A stretch of DNA of 64,000 bases from Stentor coeruleus. Its lineage: Eukaryota > Ciliophora > Heterotrichea > Heterotrichida > Stentoridae. Positions 61,841 to 64,000 of the stretch are shown piece by piece (the first letter of the stretch is position 1; each line of letters starts with the position of its first letter). The stretch is from NCBI GenBank assembly GCA_001970955.1, contig MPUH01000330.1, positions 1 through 64,000 on the forward strand. The letters run 5' to 3'. The translations under genes were made by a program, and so were the position numbers. Below the pieces are notes generated by a model that had not been told where the DNA came from, did no database searches, and was given only the letters and a program-made list of their open reading frames with translations.

Positions 61841-62416
61841 ATGTTGTTTTTCCTGTTGATCTCACTAGCCTCAAGCCTTCATAACAATGCGACTATAACA
61901 CATAAGACATACTTCGATATTGACATCGATGGACAAGATGCTGGACGTATTGTCTTCGGACTCTTCGGCAAAGTTGTCCCTAAAACAGTCGAGAACTTTC
62001 GAGGTCTCTGCACAGGTGAATACGGCTACAGTGCTGATCTTTCTAAAATGCACTATGAAGGGACAAGAATTTTTAGAGCAATGCCTGATTTCTTAATCCA
62101 AGGAGGAGATTTTATCAATAATGATGGCTCAGGTGGTGAAAGTATTTATGTCCGTAAATTCTTAGATGAAAACTTCGACATTTCTCATAAAGGAAAAGGT
62201 ATGTTATCAATGGCAAACTCTGGACCAAATTCTAACAACTCTCAATTCTTCATAACTTTAACTGAAGCTTTAGGACTTGATTTCAAATATGTTGCATTTG
62301 GTGAAGTTATTGAAGGGATTGAAGTTGTTGAAAAAATCGCAGGACTTGGTGATGATGATGGTCATGTGTCGAAAAAAGTGGTTATTAGGAAATCAGGGGA
62401 ATTAAATAACATATAA
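61841..62416 (+). CDS. secreted/ER cyclophilin-type peptidyl-prolyl isomerase
   Basis: A 191-aa protein with an N-terminal signal peptide (MLFFLLISLASS) and one cyclophilin domain (about 21-187), like cyclophilin B. The catalytic arginine is kept (R79 in IFRAMPDFLIQGGDF), as are the F and Q of the pocket and SQFFITL. The site of CypA Trp121, important for cyclosporin binding, aligns with Gly (G145 in LGLDFKYVAFG). There is no KDEL-type tail (the end is GELNNI), so it may be secreted or pass through the ER. It catalyses proline cis-trans isomerisation in folding client proteins. Its stop lies 5 bp from the stop of the convergent makorin-like gene. Confidence 0.93.
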   Translation: MLFFLLISLASSLHNNATITHKTYFDIDIDGQDAGRIVFGLFGKVVPKTVENFRGLCTGEYGYSADLSKMHYEGTRIFRAMPDFLIQGGDFINNDGSGGESIYVRKFLDENFDISHKGKGMLSMANSGPNSNNSQFFITLTEALGLDFKYVAFGEVIEGIEVVEKIAGLGDDDGHVSKKVVIRKSGELNNI

Positions 62417-62421
62417 TTACC

Positions 62422-62919
62422 TTAGAGATTATCAAATGGGGATTTGGCTAAGAGATATTTGATTAAATCGATTTTGTCGTAAGATGAGGATGGGAGGATT
62501 GAGGATGCGGCTAATGATTTGGAGATTTTACCACAGATTGGACATGAACTTGCAATTTCACTACTGACATTACCTCGACTACGCCATTGACGAATACAGG
62601 GATAACAGAAAATATCATCACAACCTGTGAGAAGACCAAATTTACGTAAACTTGATCGAACTTTAGCTTTACATAAGAGGCATTCACTGTCTTCTAGAAT
62701 ATGAGGATGATAGTTTTTACATTTTCCACTGAATTTACAATTGCCGTTTAGATAGTATGAACAGAATTCTGGCTTCTCGGAATCTTCGAGAAGGTATGGA
62801 GCTGGGTTGAAGATAAGCTGGGTTGAATAGGTAAAAGATGGAGAAGGGAGTTTTTTTAGCTTGAGAAGGTCTTTGTGGCTTATTTGAAAAACGCAAGGGT
62901 TATTTTGAAGCTGATTCAT
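62422..62919 (-). CDS. makorin-like CCCH + RING zinc-finger protein
   Basis: A 165-aa protein. One CCCH finger lies at C53-x7-C61-x5-C67-x3-H71 (CSYYLNGNC...CKNYH). A RING-type domain follows with C80, C83, C100, C105, C108, C126 and C129. The order CCCH then RING, with CIRQWRS and SCPICG, matches makorins, which are E3 ubiquitin ligases that bind RNA. The usual RING histidine (C-N-H-T-Y-C) is replaced by D102 (CDDIFC), which may still bind zinc. It is much shorter than animal makorins (over 400 aa), with one CCCH finger rather than several. E2 binding is not established. Confidence 0.8.
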   Translation of the reverse strand: MNQLQNNPCVFQISHKDLLKLKKLPSPSFTYSTQLIFNPAPYLLEDSEKPEFCSYYLNGNCKFSGKCKNYHPHILEDSECLLCKAKVRSSLRKFGLLTGCDDIFCYPCIRQWRSRGNVSSEIASSCPICGKISKSLAASSILPSSSYDKIDLIKYLLAKSPFDNL

Positions 62920-63159
62920 TTATACCGCACTTTATTCTTATGCCCCTTTTTTGATAATATGGTTTTTTAGATTTTAAGACTTGTAGGGTTTTGGTGATTT
63001 TTAAGGTTTTGGATTGGAAATGGGATTCAAAACACATACTAAAAATTGTTTATAATTTCTAATATAGCAACTTCTCAAACTATTAACATAAAAGCTAATA
63101 TCTTACTCAAACACATTTTCTAATATTATTAAACATCAAACTTATCATAAACTCCTAAC

Positions 63160-64000
63160 TTACTTTGCCCCAGTCCTCGGAAAGAGTAACTGTACCATTT
63201 TACCCAATCTTTTTTCTAGTTTATCAATTTGCGAGTTGATTTGATTTACATTGAATTTCAAATATTTATTCTCATATTCCAATCCATATAAATACCCCAT
63301 ATTTTTAGTATCAATCGAGCTTCTATGTGTTTTATCATACTCTTTACTCTTATACGGCTTAAGTGTCCCAGCAATCTCACTTAAAGTTTTTTCTTTTTTA
63401 ATATCCACATTAACCAAAAGTTCAATAATATCTTGCATCGCAGCTTCAATTTTAACTTTTTTAATCTTCGCAACTTCTTTAATATCATCAGATACCCTAG
63501 GATACTGAGTCATCATATACTCAAAAACAAATTTTGGCATAACCATAAGTTTACATTCCCCAGTAGACATAGCGCCAAATTCTCTAGGTTTCTGTTCAAT
63601 AAGTTCAATTTCTCCAAAGTAACTTCCAGCTATCATAGATTTAAATACTAAATTCTGTTTACCAAAAATAAAACTAATTTTCCCTTCAATTAAAAAGTAC
63701 ATTTCATCAGCGAAATCATTTTTTGAATATAAAATCTCATGATCCATTTTAGTCATATATATCAGTCTAGGCATTATATCAGCTATAAAACTTAAGTTTT
63801 TGTTTTGGAAAAAAAATATTTTTTTTGCTGCATGATTGTACATTGCCCCACATATTTCATATCTAAGTTTTTTAGGCAAGTTACTAACAAGTTTAAGTTT
63901 TTCATCATAGTCTAATACTGAAGTTAACGAAGAATCTTTGATTTCTTTAGTAATTTTTTTAACTAAGGCTTGAGGGATCTGTGTATCTTTAGCGAAAAGG
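63160..64000 (-). CDS. cyclic nucleotide-binding domain of a cation channel, partial
   Basis: The frame is open to the window edge at 64000, so only the C-terminal ~279 residues are seen. The edge begins with a C-linker-like helix ending LVSNLPKKLRYEI, followed by a cyclic nucleotide-binding fold: MDHEILYSKNDFADEMYFLIEGKISFIF and GSYFGEIELIEQKPREFGAMSTGECKLMVM, the phosphate-cassette region. The REFGAMS segment has an Arg near but not exactly in the usual RxA setting, so ligand binding is uncertain. The C-terminal tail (about 200-279) is helical and coiled. This layout is that of voltage-gated K+/CNG-type channels, abundant in ciliates; the membrane part must lie beyond the edge. Confidence 0.82.
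   Translation of the reverse strand, partial: LFAKDTQIPQALVKKITKEIKDSSLTSVLDYDEKLKLVSNLPKKLRYEICGAMYNHAAKKIFFFQNKNLSFIADIMPRLIYMTKMDHEILYSKNDFADEMYFLIEGKISFIFGKQNLVFKSMIAGSYFGEIELIEQKPREFGAMSTGECKLMVMPKFVFEYMMTQYPRVSDDIKEVAKIKKVKIEAAMQDIIELLVNVDIKKEKTLSEIAGTLKPYKSKEYDKTHRSSIDTKNMGYLYGLEYENKYLKFNVNQINSQIDKLEKRLGKMVQLLFPRTGAK

Overview
The window looks like macronuclear DNA of a heterotrich ciliate, most likely Stentor. The sequence is AT-rich and gene-dense. Most genes are single open frames, and the few introns that can be placed are exactly 15 nt, GT...AG, with an A at intron position 10 in all seven cases. The genetic code reads as standard: TAA, TAG and TGA all end conserved proteins, and tryptophan is encoded by TGG. 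This argues against Blepharisma (UGA read as Trp) and against ciliates that read UAA/UAG as Gln. Assignment to Stentor rests on recalled knowledge of its 15-16 nt introns and standard code, not on a database match. There are no rRNA or tRNA genes, no telomere and no viral or LTR element that I could recognise. Three single-N joins, each flanked by a duplicated stretch (66, 51 and 131 nt), are assembly scars, and one of them breaks a kinase frame artificially.

Layout: 0.1-9 kb holds a UBTD-type ubiquitin-domain protein and two tandem paralogous coiled-coil giants on the minus strand. 9-16 kb holds an ankyrin-bromodomain protein (the BDP1 layout of apicomplexans), a centrin, a stand-alone DUSP-Ubl protein, the F1-ATPase chaperone ATP12 (two introns) and a DUF3228 protein. 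17-30 kb holds a 1472-aa unknown protein, a protease-like/kelch fusion, the ribosome-maturation factor SBDS with a zinc finger, a lone IS1595/Merlin-type transposase and a GFAT-like protein that has lost catalytic residues in both domains. 31-42 kb is rich in kinases: an NDR kinase, a CDPK-like pseudokinase with four intact EF-hands, a decayed PP2A scaffold-subunit pseudogene, a pseudokinase-ANTH-TKL kinase fusion and a CK1. 42-51 kb holds a TBC Rab-GAP, an ABHD17-type hydrolase, an IQ-motif protein, a Ubl-ankyrin-PH-AGC kinase and a small PG-rich protein. 51-64 kb holds an ABCC transporter, a non-coding stretch with an inverted-repeat element, an EF-hand protein, TPR-like and coiled-coil proteins, a secreted cyclophilin, a makorin-like RING protein and the C-terminal part of a cyclic-nucleotide-domain ion channel cut by the window edge.

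There are no operons; each gene appears to be its own unit. Calcium and phosphorylation signalling (centrin, EF-hand protein, CDPK-like, IQ protein, five kinase genes) and long coiled coils dominate, which suits a large cell with an elaborate contractile cortex. The most notable themes are degenerate enzymes kept as full-length frames, unusual kinase fusions, convergent genes whose stop codons lie 5-50 bp apart, and repeated flips of strand base composition that run through intergenic DNA and coding sequence alike.
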